A DNA stretch of 64,000 nt, from contig CM038923.1 in assembly GCA_021904315.1 (NCBI GenBank), forward strand, positions 18,916,038 to 18,980,037, written 5' to 3'. The position numbers and the translations under genes were made by a program. The notes below the pieces were generated by a model that searched no databases, was not told the origin of the DNA, and saw only the letters and a list, made by a program, of their open reading frames with translations. Position 1 is the stretch's first letter. Every line of letters starts with the position of its first letter. The stretch comes from Sphagnum magellanicum (Eukaryota > Streptophyta > Sphagnopsida > Sphagnales > Sphagnaceae). This document shows, piece by piece, positions 47,530-60,851 of this stretch.

Positions 47530-49540
47530 CGGGCTATTTCATTGCCATTTTTGAGTAGGCTATTCTATATTTTTTTCTTTTATGTTGTTTCGTTATGTGT
47601 TGACATGATCTCAGTATTTATCTTTCCCACAGTTGCTTCATTTGATGAAGAAACTCAACAATCGATAAAGAAAAGATAAACATGTTCTCCATCTTTACAT
47701 TGTTTCAATCTTTATGCCGTCTAATGCACTCGGACCAAACAACTCCCAAAATATGGGCCGCCACAACTTCACCATCGGTAGTCCCTTATCGCAGGAACAG
47801 CCCAATGCTTGTTTTTCACACTGAAAACATTATCTTGAGTGTTTAAGGCAAATAGTCATTCCTTCTGAGGCCTTGAATAAGGTTAGATCATTTGAGGCCC
47901 CACTTTACACAAGGAGTGGAACCCCATATTAAACTCAAATCGAGCAATCTTATTGGTGTTGCTGCGAAAATCAGTCCTAAGGGCTTTGCACTAGAGTCCA
48001 GGAGTCTTCAGGCCAAACTAAATTATAACATTTTAATTTATGATTGTTTGGCCTTGTGATCATCCCAAGGACAAAAAAAACATACACATACGTTTGGGAA
48101 GCCAATTCACATTTAATTTTGAAACAATAAAATATCATTTATTCCCAGAAGTGTATCCAGCTTGATACACATAACTAGGAAGTGTATCAAGCTGGAGCCC
48201 AGTTGCCCTTCAAATCCTGTAAAGGTTTGGAGAAGGATGTCATTTGTAGCATTCAATGAGTGGGAGCCTAAATGATCTAGCTTGTTGTTTGATCATGGCA
48301 GCTAAGGTGTGCTACTCCTTTCTCTCTTCTTAGGCTCTGAAAGCACCTTGATCTTGGGGCCGCCACTTGCATCCATGGTTGTCATATTATTTATTGCTTG
48401 GATTGTTGAAAGTTGCTTGTTTGTAGGCTCTTGAATATTAATAGGTAATGGGACTTAATATCTTGCACACTTACATATCAAAGCACAAACCTGAAAAAAG
48501 AGGGACGAACCTCAACACTTTCCCTTGAGAACCTTTTACTAATTCAATCTTGTCTGAATGGTTCCATTGTTAGGTGTCTCTAGTACATTGGCATATTTTT
48601 TTCCAAGCTCAAGCTTCAATGGGAATGGTTTATTGTCTAGTGACTAATTCATGTGGGGAAACCCAAACCCAAACAATCAACACACACAAAGTTCCCTTCC
48701 AGTGCTTTGGCTAAATAGTCAGCAGTTGGACAATCCTTCAGTCACAATAGCTAGATCCTAAGGGAATCTCATGAACACAATTTTGTCCTGCCACCATATT
48801 AGTTCAGCTCCACTAAGGGAACCTTCTCAAATTGAGAGGTGGCATAGCTACCGAGGTGAATCACTTGAGTCATACCTCAAAATCACTATGGAGCTTTTGA
48901 TTTCATTTATCTACAAATCAACTTCAAGTTAGAAGTGTAGTATGTGTTAGTTAATGTTAGTGGATGCAAAAGACATATCTTAGTATGTACATCATATGTC
49001 GATGATCGAAGTTCAATAGTGAATGTTCTTTGGTATTGAAAAGAGGGTTATGGGAATCTCAGCTTCAAGTTGCTTCAAAATAAATGTCTGGCTTGGTATA
49101 GTAGATGAATGTCAAACAAGTCTTTTGGTTTGTCAGTTATTGAGATAACTAGTTGGGCATAGAAGTTCCTTGGTATCTTATGGAAGTAAGATGCCAGACT
49201 CCATTATCAAAGAGAAGGTTTCTGCAATGGAAGGTTATATTTTCATTTAAATACAATTTGTTGTTTTAATCATTTGATAATTATTATAATAATAGTCATG
49301 CAATTGTTGAAACATATATTCATTCTTATTTTTGGTGATATATTGGATATTGAATTGTAACAAAATATATGTTTTATCGAAAATACCATACTATATGTTA
49401 ACACACATTGTAGAGAAAATTAAAATTCAGCCACAATATTAAGGCATCATGTTTTCATACAAAATACATACACATTCATTTACATGATAAATTGAACATT
49501 TTCATCTATTTCTTAAAATCGAATACAAACGACATTGTGC
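47530..49540. other. Non-coding DNA, no recognised gene
   Basis: Mixed-composition DNA with no supported ORF. It holds an inverted repeat at 48156-48196. Composition becomes strongly AT-rich after about 49.2 kb. Confidence 0.5.
48156..48196. repeat. Perfect 15-bp inverted repeat with 11-bp loop
   Basis: TCCAGCTTGATACAC (48156-48170) is the exact reverse complement of GTGTATCAAGCTGGA (48182-48196). The left flank gaagtgtatc also repeats the start of the right arm, so direct and inverted symmetry overlap. Confidence 0.93.
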
Positions 49541-52500
49541 ATTTTCCTTTGATTCATAGAAACTATAATCTTTAGATCCCCAAATAATTTACCTTGAAAT
49601 TAAAACTTTTTTCATGGAGCCTCTAGGAAGTATTGTATTTAAATACATAATACATCATCACTTTATATTCGAATGCATAGTGTAAATATTCATATTTTGA
49701 TGTACAATTTATTTTTTATTATCTTATATATTTAGAGGTGTTTAACATCAATCTTTGATTTATACATTGTAAATTTATGAAACATATCCATATTTGAATC
49801 AAAATTAACTTTAAAAAGTTATTTGCTTTTATCATTCTATCATTCTATTATACATATGTTCAATTGCATATGCATGTAAAACATAAACATAAATTTGCAT
49901 ATTCACATGTGATTTTCCAAAACATATGTAAATATATAATTTAGGAATCAATGAAAAATGGTCATTTAAAATTTAAAGAAACACTTCTGATGTTTGAAAA
50001 AATACTTTCAAATGCATGTTAAACAATGGAAATATTAAAAAGACCTTCCTAGAAAAATCCCATTTTCTTGTAGTTCGCAAATTTTGTAATTAGCTTTAGA
50101 AAACCTTTGTAGTGTTTATTTCACCCATGGACCAAATATTGTCATGAAAAATTATATTATTTAAAAAACCAATCATTTACAATAGTGTGCATTGTGAATA
50201 TGCAAATTCTACAATACTTCAAACATTCATGTTTGTCTATAGAACATGCCCAACATTCATGTCACACCCAATTACAACATACATTTATTTTGGCAATTGA
50301 CTATTTCAAATGTGTCCTAATTTCAAGTTTTGCATGTATGTTTGCAAATATCTTTCTATTGAATGAAAATATTGAAAATACTCACATTATCATTATTGGA
50401 GTTATTAAAGCACATTAACACTTTTTATTGCAATATTCATGTAAACATAAACATACAATTTTCATATTATGTAAATATTTAAATGACATAAAAATACAAG
50501 TATTTCAAATATTGGACATAATGACCTTTATTTTTCATGTATCAATGTCATGTTTTAAGAGATTCACAAAACACACCCAACCATGGAATTGCAAACGGTT
50601 TCTTTCATGAGTTGATTTTGAATTTATTCCCAAAACTTGTAACTAGCCTTTAAAAACCTTGCATTGTTACCTCTTTAGCATGATATTGGCACCCATGTAG
50701 TTTTTGAACTTTCATGTAATCACATATCTACATATATCAACATTCACATGTTAATATATTGAATGTAAAGTCACAATCAATTGTATACTTATTGACATTT
50801 CCATGTTAATACAAGTCACAAAATTTGTTGTATTCCATTACATATCAAATATATATTTGTTGCATGTTATTGAAATCTAAATGCTTTGATAAAATTTATT
50901 CATAACAAATTTTTTTAAGTTTTGAATTGTGTTCATAATGCTTCATAATATGTATTCAATGTTATCACACTTGAATTGACAAATGTCAACAAAGTACTCA
51001 ACAAGAAAAAATACCAAATGTCATATCATGAACATTCATATATGTATAATAAAAGCATGTTGAATAATTTAAATGGTTTACAATCTAATAGCCTAAATAC
51101 ATAGGAAGTATGAATGTTTAATTATTAATATGTTTGATGAAATATTTGTAAAATAATGTAGTCAAGAATAAAATTATCCAAAAAAATCCTAAAAGGATCC
51201 AAATTTGTAGTCTTTAAAAAGCCCATAGTTTCCAATTTTTTTGTTCCCAAGTCCTTTTAGTTGCCCTTATGAAACCTTGCAAACCTTTAATGAGATATAT
51301 TATCCATTGAGAAAAACACCTTTGGATAAACAAATTCAATGTATGTCAATTTACAACACATTTCCACATCCATTTTTTCATCTCATAAATTTTAATATAT
51401 TAATTGAAATGATGCAAACCAATGCTTTTTTTGGGCAAAATTTCACCAAATTTCAACCTGAAAAATATGATTTCAACCTATACAAAGAATTTTCCATGGA
51501 AGAAAATGGACTAAATTCACTAGATTTCAAGGAAATTCTTTTCTAGATTCGCAAATTTTTATGATAAGTTTTAGCAAGTAGTAGAGAATATAAAAGAATC
51601 ATGTTTTTTTTTCTACTTTCAAAGTCTCATATCTAGTCTATAGCCAAATATGGCTAAATCATCTTATGGATGATTGCCACTCGAGCTACATCACAAAATT
51701 TATGGATCATGTTCATGTAGAAATTATGCTTAAAATGAATTTCTTAATTCATTATTCCCAAGTTTTTTAATATCATTTTAAACCATTGAAAATTATTGTA
51801 ATAAAACCTATCATGTTTCAACAAACATTCAAATTTGTTTACAAAGCATGTTCAATAATTATGTTACAAATATTGCTTATAATTCCCCAAACTTGTAGCT
51901 CCTACTTTGGGAAACCTTCAAACAACCATCCTTTCTTTTTTTGAATATATAATCCTCTAGTAGTTTACCTTTAAATTAAAGCCTCTATAGTGGACCCTTT
52001 AGGAAATACATACAATGCACATCATATTTAAGTATTCATTTTATATTTAAAATTATCATTAAAAAAATGATGTTAATGAACAAATTGTTTTACATCGATT
52101 TACACATTTAAAGATGCTCAACACCAATTTCCCATTAGTTGAAATCAAAGGACAAAATTTACAAGTGGAAATATTCCATGTTTATGCTTATTTATAAATT
52201 GGGTTCATTGCCCTTTGCAAATGATTAAAAAAAAATCTAAAATCGTAAGGATATGGATGTGGTCAAAATGATCAAAATTTGTGTTCTTGTATATTAGTCC
52301 CACTCTATCATGTTCTATGATTTTTTTGAACTTATGTTTGTATGTAAAGAAACAAATAAAAAATGATTATACACTTTTCTTTTTTTCTTTTTTTGTAGCA
52401 ATAACCAACAAAAGAAATGCACCTTTTACGTTTTCTAAATTTTACATAGCATATATAGAGCAAGTTTTGAATGAAAATTTTACAAATTCAAATTTAAGAC

Positions 52501-52880
52501 AATTTTATATCATTGAATGTTGCTTCAAAATCAAATTTATATTTTATCCATAATATCATGAACTACATATGTCATAACAAACAACAAAAATGATTAAATC
52601 CATTTACAATGAAATTTTTTTCCCTTGAAATAACATCATACCTTTTAATTTACATAATATGCCAAAAGCAAATTCAATATTTGTATGATTGAAAGACAAT
52701 CTACATTTGAATATAAAATATTAGTATTTCCCTCTGAACATATTCATGTTTTTTTACAAACATGTCAAGAATCAATTTATGAAAATTCTTCTTAAACTTA
52801 TTTGTTTCATGTCTAGTTCCCAAAACCTATAATCATTAGATCTTTTACTAGTTTACCTTGAATCTAAAACCTCTGTAGTG
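49540..52880. repeat. Very AT-rich region with a long-period degenerate repeat
   Basis: A phrase like ttcccaaaacttgtaactagcctttaaaaacctt recurs in diverged form near 49555, 50070, 50625, 51240, 51890 and 52815. Several copies are followed by tagtttaccttgaa..taaa and ctctgtagtggac. Spacing is irregular at roughly 500-900 bp. It looks like an old large-unit tandem array; no coding content was recognised. Confidence 0.55.
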
Positions 52881-55540
52881 GACTTTCTAAAAAATGTTAT
52901 ATTTGGACATATAACATATGCAATCATATTAGTCTCACATGTATATAAACACACATATGTCAATGTATAATTTGTTATACATAATATCTATATATAAAAG
53001 TGCTAGCATCTAGCTTGTTCTTTACTTTTAAAGGACTTATTTTGCAAGTGGAAGTGTTTTAAGTTTAAAATAATTTGTAAATACAGTTTATTGCCTTTTG
53101 TGAATGACCAAAAAATATTTAAAGTTATGTAAATATGTAATTGTATGAAAAGGTTAGATGTAGGAAAGGTCAAATCATGAATGATCATTACTAAATACAT
53201 GACTATTAAAATCATAGTCAAATAATTGAATAAATAGACCAAGGATATTTTTTCCTTGAAAGGCTAACAACAACATTTTGGAACTTTAGGTAAATTGAAA
53301 TTTTCGAGGAATGTTTCACCCCAAATCATTAAAATGGTTGATATATTTGGTTCAAATAGTGATTCTATCCAAGGTTTTTCCAAAAACATTGACACGATCT
53401 TTGACACATTGCATTTGCATATAATTAAGATAAGGCTCAATTGACTTATTGGATTTTCTCATTATTATCTTAAAAATTTATGAAAACTTTGCTTTTAAAA
53501 GTAACATTTTTAAAAAAGATTTTGTAATCTCGAATGGGTGGCTTTTAGAAATACAATTGCAGTGCATATCTAGCAACATTATGAACATTGTATTGCGGAA
53601 CTTATGGCTAACTTTGTTTTTAATAAATAGAAATATGGCTATGTGCAACAAAAAAATCATTACAAGTTGGCGAGATATGGAAACTTTCACCAACAAAAAT
53701 TGGCAAAATGTACAAAACATAATCTAAATATGGTTATGGACCTTATATACTACATAATTTTATCACAATGCATTATGTAGGATGGAGCTATCTATGTGTT
53801 GAAATCTTTGAAACATGCATACAAAAGGCATCTTTCATCATTATGTGATTGTTCACAACATGATTTAAAATTTAGGACTTAAGAGTTAAACACACAATCA
53901 AACATACACAGTGGACATTGGACATACATATGACACAAAAGCTCAAACATAATGGACATACAATGTACATATGACACACAAGCTCAAATTCAAAATTGGA
54001 ATATAATACATAATAAAACATAATGGACAATGGATAGATATTAGACATTCACTTCAAATAGGAGACACTCAAACATATATACACAAACCTTCAAACTTTC
54101 TTGAACCTCAATTGAACATCAAGACTTAAACTCAAATCAAAATTCAAAATTCCAAACTTAGACTTAAACAAACTTAGAAATACGATGCTTGAACCAGAGT
54201 CAAACAAATAGACCTTCAAACAAACTCAAAAAAAGTCAAACACATATTCAAAAATAAACATACCACCTCAAGAAGATTCAAACATACATAAACCCTTTAA
54301 CTCACATAAACTTAGAAAGATATATAATCAGACATATATCATTACTCAAACATATACATATTCAAACAAACACGGAGACAAAATCAAATAAACTTAGTAA
54401 AATTCAAACAAACAAACCTTCAATGGTTCATTACTGTAAGGTAGCAACATCCTCAACTTCTAGGTCAAACCTAATTTTATAATTTCTTTAGAAAAAAATC
54501 ACCCAGCTTTGGCCAAAATATTTCATCATCGAAATGGCCCTAAACCATTTCCATTATATTATAATTCAAACCTCGCATAGGTTTTTGCTCCTTCCAATCA
54601 TCAAAACATGTGTCATATGGGAAGATGTTCAAAGTCTATAAAGTTTAATAATACATACCAATAACCATGTGTAGGTGTTTATTGATGTGGTTTCTCAATT
54701 TTGATTTCATGAAAAAAAGGTGGAAAAGGTTAATTCATCTTCCAATGAACCTAAAACTTGCACTATTGCAATCTTTGTTAGTTTGAAAAACTTAGGGAAT
54801 GAATGTTGTAAAATGCAGGAAGCTTCCAAAATGTGTTAAAGTCAAATTAAAGGATTAACATGGAATGGAACCTCCATTGCAGTAACAACATTAGATTTCA
54901 TAGTGATTTTACACATGTGTAAATCTAGAATAACTATGGATTAATTGGATGGACAAACCCTAATTACTTCCAAGGGAGTATTTGCCTTTGAGATTCTGAC
55001 AAGTTTTAAACGCCATTCAAAATAACAATGGGATTTGATCAACATTAGATGGCAGCTGAAATGTTCCTTAGCATCAATATGAAGCCAATATTAGAAATAA
55101 CAAATCCCCATGGCATTGATGAGATGAAATGTTGGAAATTTTGTGGTCAATTCTCAAACCAAATATCCAAATACACCTACAAGATACAACCAAATATTCA
55201 ATTGCAATGGTTTAAGTTTATAGTTTAAAAACACAAATAGAAACATATAAACCTGCAAAATCCAAATACATAAACACATGCTCAAAAAATTCAAACTAAA
55301 GGAATCATGGTTGGAAATTATGAACTTGAACAAGATGCCTTTATGTTATTTACGAAATTGCCAAAGATCTTTCGGGTCACTAGGGCCTTCTTGCCATTGA
55401 CATATAAACATGTACCCAAAATGTGTAACTTAATGGTTCAAAATAAAAGTATTCAACTTTTAGGGTGTTGAAGTTTAGTAAAGTTGCCCTCCATTTTAGA
55501 TGTACAATGTTGTGATTGTAAGCAACCAAATCTTGGAACT
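52880..55540. other. AT-rich non-coding DNA
   Basis: No gene recognised. A tract at about 53890-54430 is rich in caaaca, ttcaaac and acatataca variants and contains the local repeats ggacat.ca and catatgacacacaagctcaaa. Confidence 0.55.
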
Positions 55541-55559
55541 CTTTGAAATGTTAAACACA

Positions 55560-56470
55560 TACTTTGTCTCTAGATTAGAATAGTGAGATATAGTTGCCCT
55601 TAGCAAATCTTGATGGCTGCAATAAAATCACATACAAACACTTTTTTTTTTTGTGCAAATTTGATTAGAACATGGATTGTTTCCAACATGGGCAACAAAA
55701 AAGAAAGGGAAATTAGTAAGTTAACATCATAAAACAACTCAAAATTATGTTTGGTAATCATGATAGATGGGATGTTTTCAACCATTTTTGCCACAAATGG
55801 CATGTACATGGACATCATTCGTTTAGTTAGATTGAGCATGTTGATCCAACATGTTTTGATATTTAGCAAAATCTTGCTCCTTTTTGCTTTCATTAAATCT
55901 ACCGGCTTCAAAAACTCAATGTGCCTTTTCGATTTGTGAGAAAAAAGAAAGTAAAAGGACTAAAGCAAGTCTTTTATATGGTTCACAATGAGGATTTTAA
56001 ACAAAGTTTACACATCTAAGTTAATGCAATGTGCCATCTAATGTATGCCTTCCAAATGGGGAACAAACCTATTTTGAATTTGGTAGGTGACACTATTGCA
56101 CACCCTTTGAAAACACTCACACCATCAACTCCAAAAAAGATCAATTTTCCAGTAGCATCTGCATAAAAATACCCCATGTTTTTTCAAAACACCCATGACA
56201 ACCTTAGTTAGATTATCTGAACCCTTTCCCTTAATAACCTGATCTAAAGAAATTAATATAGGCATATGGCACCAATCTATAACAAAGGTATAAGATGGAT
56301 GGAAGCCCACAATTGCTTGTTAATCGTGATAACCTCATCACAATATAAGGCAAGATACTTCAAACCTACAATGACCTTTTTCACCTTCTTAATGACCTAC
56401 TAGTGCATGCATTTAGTCATAACCCACCCTGCAAAATCACTCCAATGCTTTCTGGGCATCATTGGGAGAT
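55560..56470 (-). pseudogene. hAT-like (DUF4371/ZNF862-type) transposase remnant
   Basis: Minus-strand fragments in order: RKHWSDFAGWVMTKCMH, YLALYCDEVITINKQLWAS, GKGSDNLTKVVMGVLKKHG, VCNSVTYQIQNRFVPHLEGI, INMLNLTKRMMSMYMPFVA, ITKHNFELFYDVNLLISLS, and LPMLETIHVLIKFAQKKKVF with VCDFIAAIKIC. The pattern (T/LYCDEVT start, ILNVKTRW/CWI-like linker, FVCDF helix) matches plant hAT-like transposase-derived proteins. Frames shift, stops occur and the C-terminal dimerisation domain is absent. No terminal inverted repeats were found. Confidence 0.7.
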
Positions 56471-56489
56471 TCAAAAAAGAAAAAAAAGG

Positions 56490-57290
56490 CTTCAAAGCTT
56501 CAAATTCTAGCATCGGTTCGCCTTGTTATAGTAAGTGAAAGATGGTGGTAAGTTGTTTTTTTTTTCCATGTTCCCTTTTAACCTTACTCTAAATTTGTTC
56601 AGGAATTGATATGTGATTATGTTCATAGTAAACCACCCGATTCTTTGCATGATTTCATTTCTTGTTGTAGTACCATTATCCTTTCTTCTTGCCCAAATGA
56701 AACATGTCTCAAATAGCGTTTGTTTTTCTAACGTTTTTCAAGAATGTTAGCCTTCGACTTTAAAAACACATCCTTGCCCTTCACAAAATAACATACCATG
56801 CATTTCACCTAATTAATTTTTCCAAAAAAAAATTCAACATCTTTGTTCAAGGGAATTGAGTAGCCCAAGCCTCTCTACATTTGTGTGAAATGTCATAGTT
56901 TTTCTTTGTTTTTTTTGGTAGGGGTACATTTCCTTCTTTGTCTGGAACAACAAAAATCCATGACAAACTTGGCACAATGGCAACAAAAGGGGGTAATCCA
57001 CTAGGGCAAACTAGCTTAACAAAAGGATTGCTACTAGTTGAATTAAAATAGGAAGCGACCTTGCTTTCGTTAAAACTTGCTTCAAAAGATGGGGGTGGTC
57101 ATAAAAGGAGGGATCACTAGACAAAATGAGTCATTAGCATTTCAACTAGATTTGAAAAACTATGGTAGAACATTATCTACATTTTGCTTTTGCTCTAGTG
57201 CCTTCATGTTCATTGTATATTATTAACTTCTCACAAAATGCATGTAAAGTTGTCAATAGTACAATGTTTAATGGCTCACTGTTTAACACT
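56490..57290. other. Non-coding DNA upstream of the hAT-like remnant
   Basis: It may contain further decayed transposase N-terminus (minus strand), but I could not align it. No other feature was recognised. Confidence 0.45.
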
Positions 57291-57294
57291 TGCC

Positions 57295-57830
57295 ACTTAG
57301 CCTCTCAAGATTTCATGAATTGAAACAAGGGGGAGGACCAAGTCTCGAGTTTTTTCAAATCAAAATAACACAAAACATTGAAGACAAAGTTCTTAGGCTT
57401 TCACAGATTGGAACAAGGGGGAGGACCTTTCCATTATTTCAGGCTTTCAAAATTGGAACAACACAAAAGATTTGATCAGGGTTTAAGGTTTAAGCTCTCA
57501 AGTTCTCACAAATTGCAACAAGGAAGACCTTGTCACTACTTTTAAGTTTTCACAAATTGGAACAACACATACTCATAGAACTTGACTAAGCTTTCATGAA
57601 TCACAACAAAGGGGAGGATGTTTCTCACTACCTTGGGTTAGATCACATATCAGAACAACACAAATTCACAAAACTTGACCAAGCTCTCACAAATTGCAAC
57701 AAGGGGGAGGATATTTTCACTACCTCAAGTTTTCATAGATCGAAACACCACATATTCACATAGTTCAATTGGGCTCTCATGCTTTCATGAATTGTAACAA
57801 GGGTATGAGTTGAAGATCTTTTCAAGTTCT
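57295..57830. repeat. Minisatellite, about six units of roughly 90-105 bp
   Basis: The marker tt(g/c).aacaaggggg recurs at about 57324, 57412, 57518, 57604, 57698 and 57796. Each unit also carries a tttcacaaattg-like phrase, ggaacaacaca and aaacttgac(c/t)aag. Unit lengths vary between about 87 and 106 bp. Confidence 0.85.
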
Positions 57831-58160
57831 TGACGAATTCGAACAACATAGATTTGACTCCCAAGATGACCTTCACGTTAATGACTATACAAACTTACAC
57901 TCTAAAGGTGTTCACCTTGTGAGAATCACAATAGAAAACAACAATGTACATTGTAAAATCAAAACAACATAAAAATTCAAGAGTCCAAAATCCATACTTG
58001 TTTCAATGTCAAATTTTTACAAAACTTTAAACTCCATAGATTTTTTACTTTTGATCCATCAATCGGTGATGAAAAATCCATGCCCCACTACTTCTACTCT
58101 TGATTCTCCATAATGAAAAACTATGAGTTAAATCATACAACTTTAACCTACTTCAACAAC

Positions 58161-58206
58161 CATTAATAAGGATTCATCATTACCATTAATAAGGATTCAT
58201 CATTAC
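58161..58206. repeat. Two tandem copies of a 23-bp unit
   Basis: The unit cattaataaggattcatcat plus tac is present twice without change at 58161-58183 and 58184-58206. Confidence 0.95.
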
Positions 58207-58209
58207 ATT

Positions 58210-60846
58210 ACAACTTAGTATTTACAAGCCCTATTTTGTTACAACTCAAGCTCACAACACTCATTGCTCGATTTGGTGTAAGTTTGCTTGTAATGAGCAC
58301 ATGGAATGGCAATGAAGTTTGAAATACAATTATCATTGATTTTCTTTGGGCGATTAACCTACATCCAATGGACAATAATGTTGCACAATGATGATCACTA
58401 TTACACAAAGAAGAAACGTTATGCAATAGGGATTAATAATTATTTAACAAGGTGTTTATTGATAATTGAATTAGTCAACAATGACATAATGTGGTGGTAT
58501 TTTCCTTTTTTCCCCAAATTTTCCTTTAATGAAATTTGCAATCCTTTTTTTATTTTGGAATTTCGTTATATTTTGCCAATAGAAAAAAGGTTACTTTGAA
58601 GAGGCAAGTGTGTTAATGCCTAAGGGCCCAAGCACTCGGTATAGCCCTTGGTAGGAGTTTTTATTAGATTTGAACCTACATTTGAGTCCACCTTGCATTA
58701 CACATTATTTACATTATACATTAAAGTTATATGTAAAATCACACTTTTTTTCACCCCCTTTTCCTTTGCTTTTACCCCCTATCCCCTTTTTTAGTGGTAT
58801 CCACAAAATAAGGAATGCCCTATTATGCTAAAATTGGCCATTCTCACCCCCTAATTGTTTAACTTTATAAATAATTCTACTATTTTATAAGTTGATGTAA
58901 CCTTGCAAAAATTTGTTTATAAACACACCATAGATTTGGAAAATGTACAAAGGAATAATAAAAAGAAAAAAGAAAAATTACAAAACGCCAAGTTAGTTCA
59001 AACTAAATGTCGAAATATTTCCATGTTAAAAACTGACCACTTGTAATAAGTTGGTTGTATTTATCCATGTCAAAAACTAATCGGTTGCAATAGGTTGGCC
59101 ATGGAGATGGGAGGTGTGTCTTGAAGCGGTGAAGTCAAGAAATATTTAGGCCTATGGCTATTGCCTGATTTAAGATGGAAGATGCTTGCATCCTTTGCAA
59201 AGTGATTGAATTTTTTTACGAAGAAAAGTAACTAAAACAAAAAGATGAGGGCCTTTTGGTCCTATCAAGCTCCAAATGGTAGTGGCACAATTGTGTAAAA
59301 ACACATTAACATGTTTGTGTAGACATTCAAATAATTCAATTGCTAAAGGGAGGAATTGATTGGTGGGGTGTCGGTCACAATAGCTCCATTTTTTGGCTTG
59401 AGCCGCATCGGAGGTAGTAAATCCTTATGTTGCGCAAGATCGAAGAAGTAAACTTGTTTGCATTGGGTTGACAACGACAATGTTGACTATGGTGTGAATA
59501 CCATCTTTGGTGAACACAATGTCGACTTGTTGACGAAAGGAGTTGAATGTGGCTGAAAAAAATGTATGTAGTTATTTTTGTCCCATGTGGAAAGTAACAT
59601 CTTGTGCAATGGTAGCAAAGGTGTCATGAATTGCATCATGGGTTCCCATGCGCTCATTGCCATGAACGCAACTTAAGAGGTGGATACTAATAGGGTCGAT
59701 GGGATGTGTTCACACACATAAAGGGATACCTGTAATTAAAGGATGGGGTAGTCCAAGTTGTGTTTGAAGTGTTATGGAAAAAACTAGGGGAAATAATCGA
59801 AAGGTTGGAAAGACTAACCAAACTGTAAGCCAAACACCTGCCTTTGGGCTAGAACATGATAAAATTCAAAAATGATGAGCCTTAAGTATCTTGTCAGAGA
59901 ACATGCTAGAAAGGGTGTGATGGTGTAAACGTTTCAAAATGGAATTTTTAAATGAACCATTTGTTACCCAATGAGTTGTTTAAATAAAGGAAGACACATG
60001 CGAGGTAGGGGTGGTTGAAGATCACATGCCACCTTAGGGTGTTACTAGAAAGGGAAGGTGTTGTTATCAACTCATGCTAAGGTTTAAAAAAGGGAAGGAC
60101 ATTGATCAACCATAAACTTAGTAGTTGTGATTGAAGTTACAAAGGCTTAATACCCTAAATAGGTTCTTGGGGTAATAGTGGCTATTAGTATGAGCCTGAT
60201 GCCATCGAAAGATATTAGAAAAGAAGCCTATTTATGGGCTAAAAGTCCTTTTGGGCTATCAAAGCATCCTAGACCCAAGAGGCTCCCAAACACTTGAAGG
60301 AGGGAAAATCAAAATAAATAAAAAACTTTATGAAGGTGGAAGAGGGAGGTGTGCATTGTAAGAAATACGTTGGTTATTACATGAAGTAATGAGTTAGAAT
60401 TCCAAACGTTACCTAAACATCATCCATTTTCAGGAGAAGGTCCACATGCCAAACATCTTTTAGCAAAACATTTTCAATGATGAAATGTCTAATGGAACCC
60501 CAAAACTCTAATTATATTTGATGGGGTGTTGAAGTCAAGTGGCAAACTAGAAGGTGATCGTGTTACACATTCTTGAGGTTGGATAGAAAGACTTATCACA
60601 TGGAGTGTCATTTGTAATGGATGGAAATAGATAAGAAGGGAAATAATTAGATGTAAAATGTAAAGCCCTAAAATAAGCTAAAACAAATAGTGCCCCTCCC
60701 AAAGGATTACCTTGATGGGTTGCCATGGTAAATGGGATGATTATGACATTGCTTTCACAATTACGATGATTATAAAACAAAGGAAACAAAAATGCATAGG
60801 GTGCATGAACAAAGGGGACAAGTTATATGATGTTTCCACCTACTGC
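58210..60846. other. Non-coding DNA, no recognised gene
   Basis: Only short unsupported ORFs. A small diverged duplication is visible at about 59020-59100 (aaaactgaccacttgtaataagttgg versus aaaactaatcggttgcaataggttgg). Nothing else was recognised up to the solo LTR. Confidence 0.5.
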
Positions 60847-60851
60847 ACAAA

